From: Rhodospirillales bacterium
GTDB taxonomy: Bacteria; Pseudomonadota; Alphaproteobacteria; JAREAF01
Length of the DNA: 6,108 nucleotides
Direction: 5' to 3'
NCBI GenBank assembly: GCA_029240475.1
Contig: JAREAF010000195.1
Coordinates: 1-6,108, forward strand
In this document: positions 5,994 through 6,108 of the stretch, piece after piece
Layout of the letters: every line of letters begins with the position of its first letter
Numbering within the stretch: the stretch's first letter is position 1
Translations under genes and position numbers: made by a program
Notes under the pieces: generated by a model
Database searches by the model: none
Seen by the model: only the letters and a program-made list of their open reading frames with translations
What the model was told of the DNA's origin: nothing

Positions 5994-6107
5994 TCAAGCG
6001 GGCGCCGGTTGCGGGATCGGGATCAGCTTGGCGAGCTTGCGGAGGTTTTGGGCGGTGGCGGCGAGGAGGAACTCGTCCTTGGCACCATTCGGGCCCCGCA
6101 GGCGCAG
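5994..6107 (-). CDS. Transposase C-terminus, IS1182/IS5-like DDE family (partial)
   Basis: The last 37 codons of a transposase entering from the right edge on the minus strand, ending at the TGA complementary to 5994-5996. The reading is LRLRGPNGAKDEF, then LLAATAQNLRKLAKLIP and a proline-rich tail IPQPAPA. The RGPNGAKDEF-LLAATAQNLRKLAKL pattern is characteristic of the C-terminal end of IS1182-type transposases, often annotated IS5 or DUF4372-like DDE transposases. The catalytic residues lie outside the window, so activity cannot be judged. Its role is DNA transposition; it has no functional link to the TRAP operon. Confidence 0.85.
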   Translation of the reverse strand: MRLRGPNGAKDEFLLAATAQNLRKLAKLIPIPQPAPA

Positions 6108-6108
6108 G

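Larger units (their letters stand above)
5927..6108 (-). mobile_element. Terminal part of an IS1182/IS5-like insertion sequence (cut by window edge)
   Basis: The transposase tail at 5994-6107 shows that an insertion sequence enters from the right, its 3' end pointing left. The likely outer end is near 5927-5947, where GATTGTGTTGAAGAAGTC resembles the GATTC-TGTTGAAAAA-type terminal repeats I recall for elements with this transposase. The matching left terminal repeat and any target duplication lie outside the window, so the boundary is provisional. About 50-65 bases separate the transposase stop from this end, a normal distance. Confidence 0.5.

Noticed and set aside
1..6108. CRISPR array, tRNA or rRNA gene, toxin-antitoxin pair or phage-defence cassette
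   Set aside because: No regularly spaced short repeats, no cloverleaf with CCA-type end, and no matching protein families were seen. The window is a transporter operon with one enzyme gene and an insertion sequence end.

Overview
The window is GC-rich DNA with strong G/C bias at third codon positions. Its gene content (a TRAP transporter operon, a COG4091-type SAF-domain dehydrogenase and the tail of an IS1182/IS5-like transposase) suggests an alphaproteobacterium, probably of the Hyphomicrobiales (Methylobacterium/Bosea/Microvirga-like). That placement is inference from style and family distribution; no rRNA or other taxonomic marker is present.

Layout, all on + except the last element. (1) 1-958: a TRAP solute receptor gene (dctP copy 1), cut at its 5' end by the window edge. 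(2) 959-1072: a short gap that carries a decayed copy of the beginning of dctQ, then a perfect 8-bp GC hairpin. (3) 1073-2431: a 452-residue NAD(P)-dependent homoserine-dehydrogenase-like oxidoreductase with a C-terminal SAF domain. (4) 2541-3548: dctP copy 2, complete, with a twin-arginine-type signal peptide, about 75 % identical to copy 1. (5) 3550-4152 and 4149-5411: dctQ and dctM, the small and large membrane subunits, tightly coupled to dctP copy 2. (6) 5412-5926: about 515 bases with no convincing gene but several inverted repeats. (7) About 5927-6108: the end of an insertion sequence running on the minus strand, with the last 37 codons of its transposase.

How it works together: DctP captures an organic acid or sugar-acid-like solute in the periplasm and delivers it to the DctQM sodium-coupled symporter. 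The cytoplasmic oxidoreductase, encoded between the two receptors, is a good candidate for acting on the imported compound or a product of it. The substrate cannot be read from the sequence. Two receptors for one visible DctQM pair suggest either two ligands entering through one channel or a redundant copy left by duplication.

The most interesting point is historical. The dctP-dctQ junction seems to have been duplicated: after the stop of dctP copy 1 there is a fossil of the dctQ start in which the four codons for Phe-His-Thr-Ala are retained and differ only at third positions. The two receptors are kept under strong purifying selection in their central segment but diverge in the C-terminal third. 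I see no defence system, CRISPR array, RNA gene or clearly new multi-gene system here.
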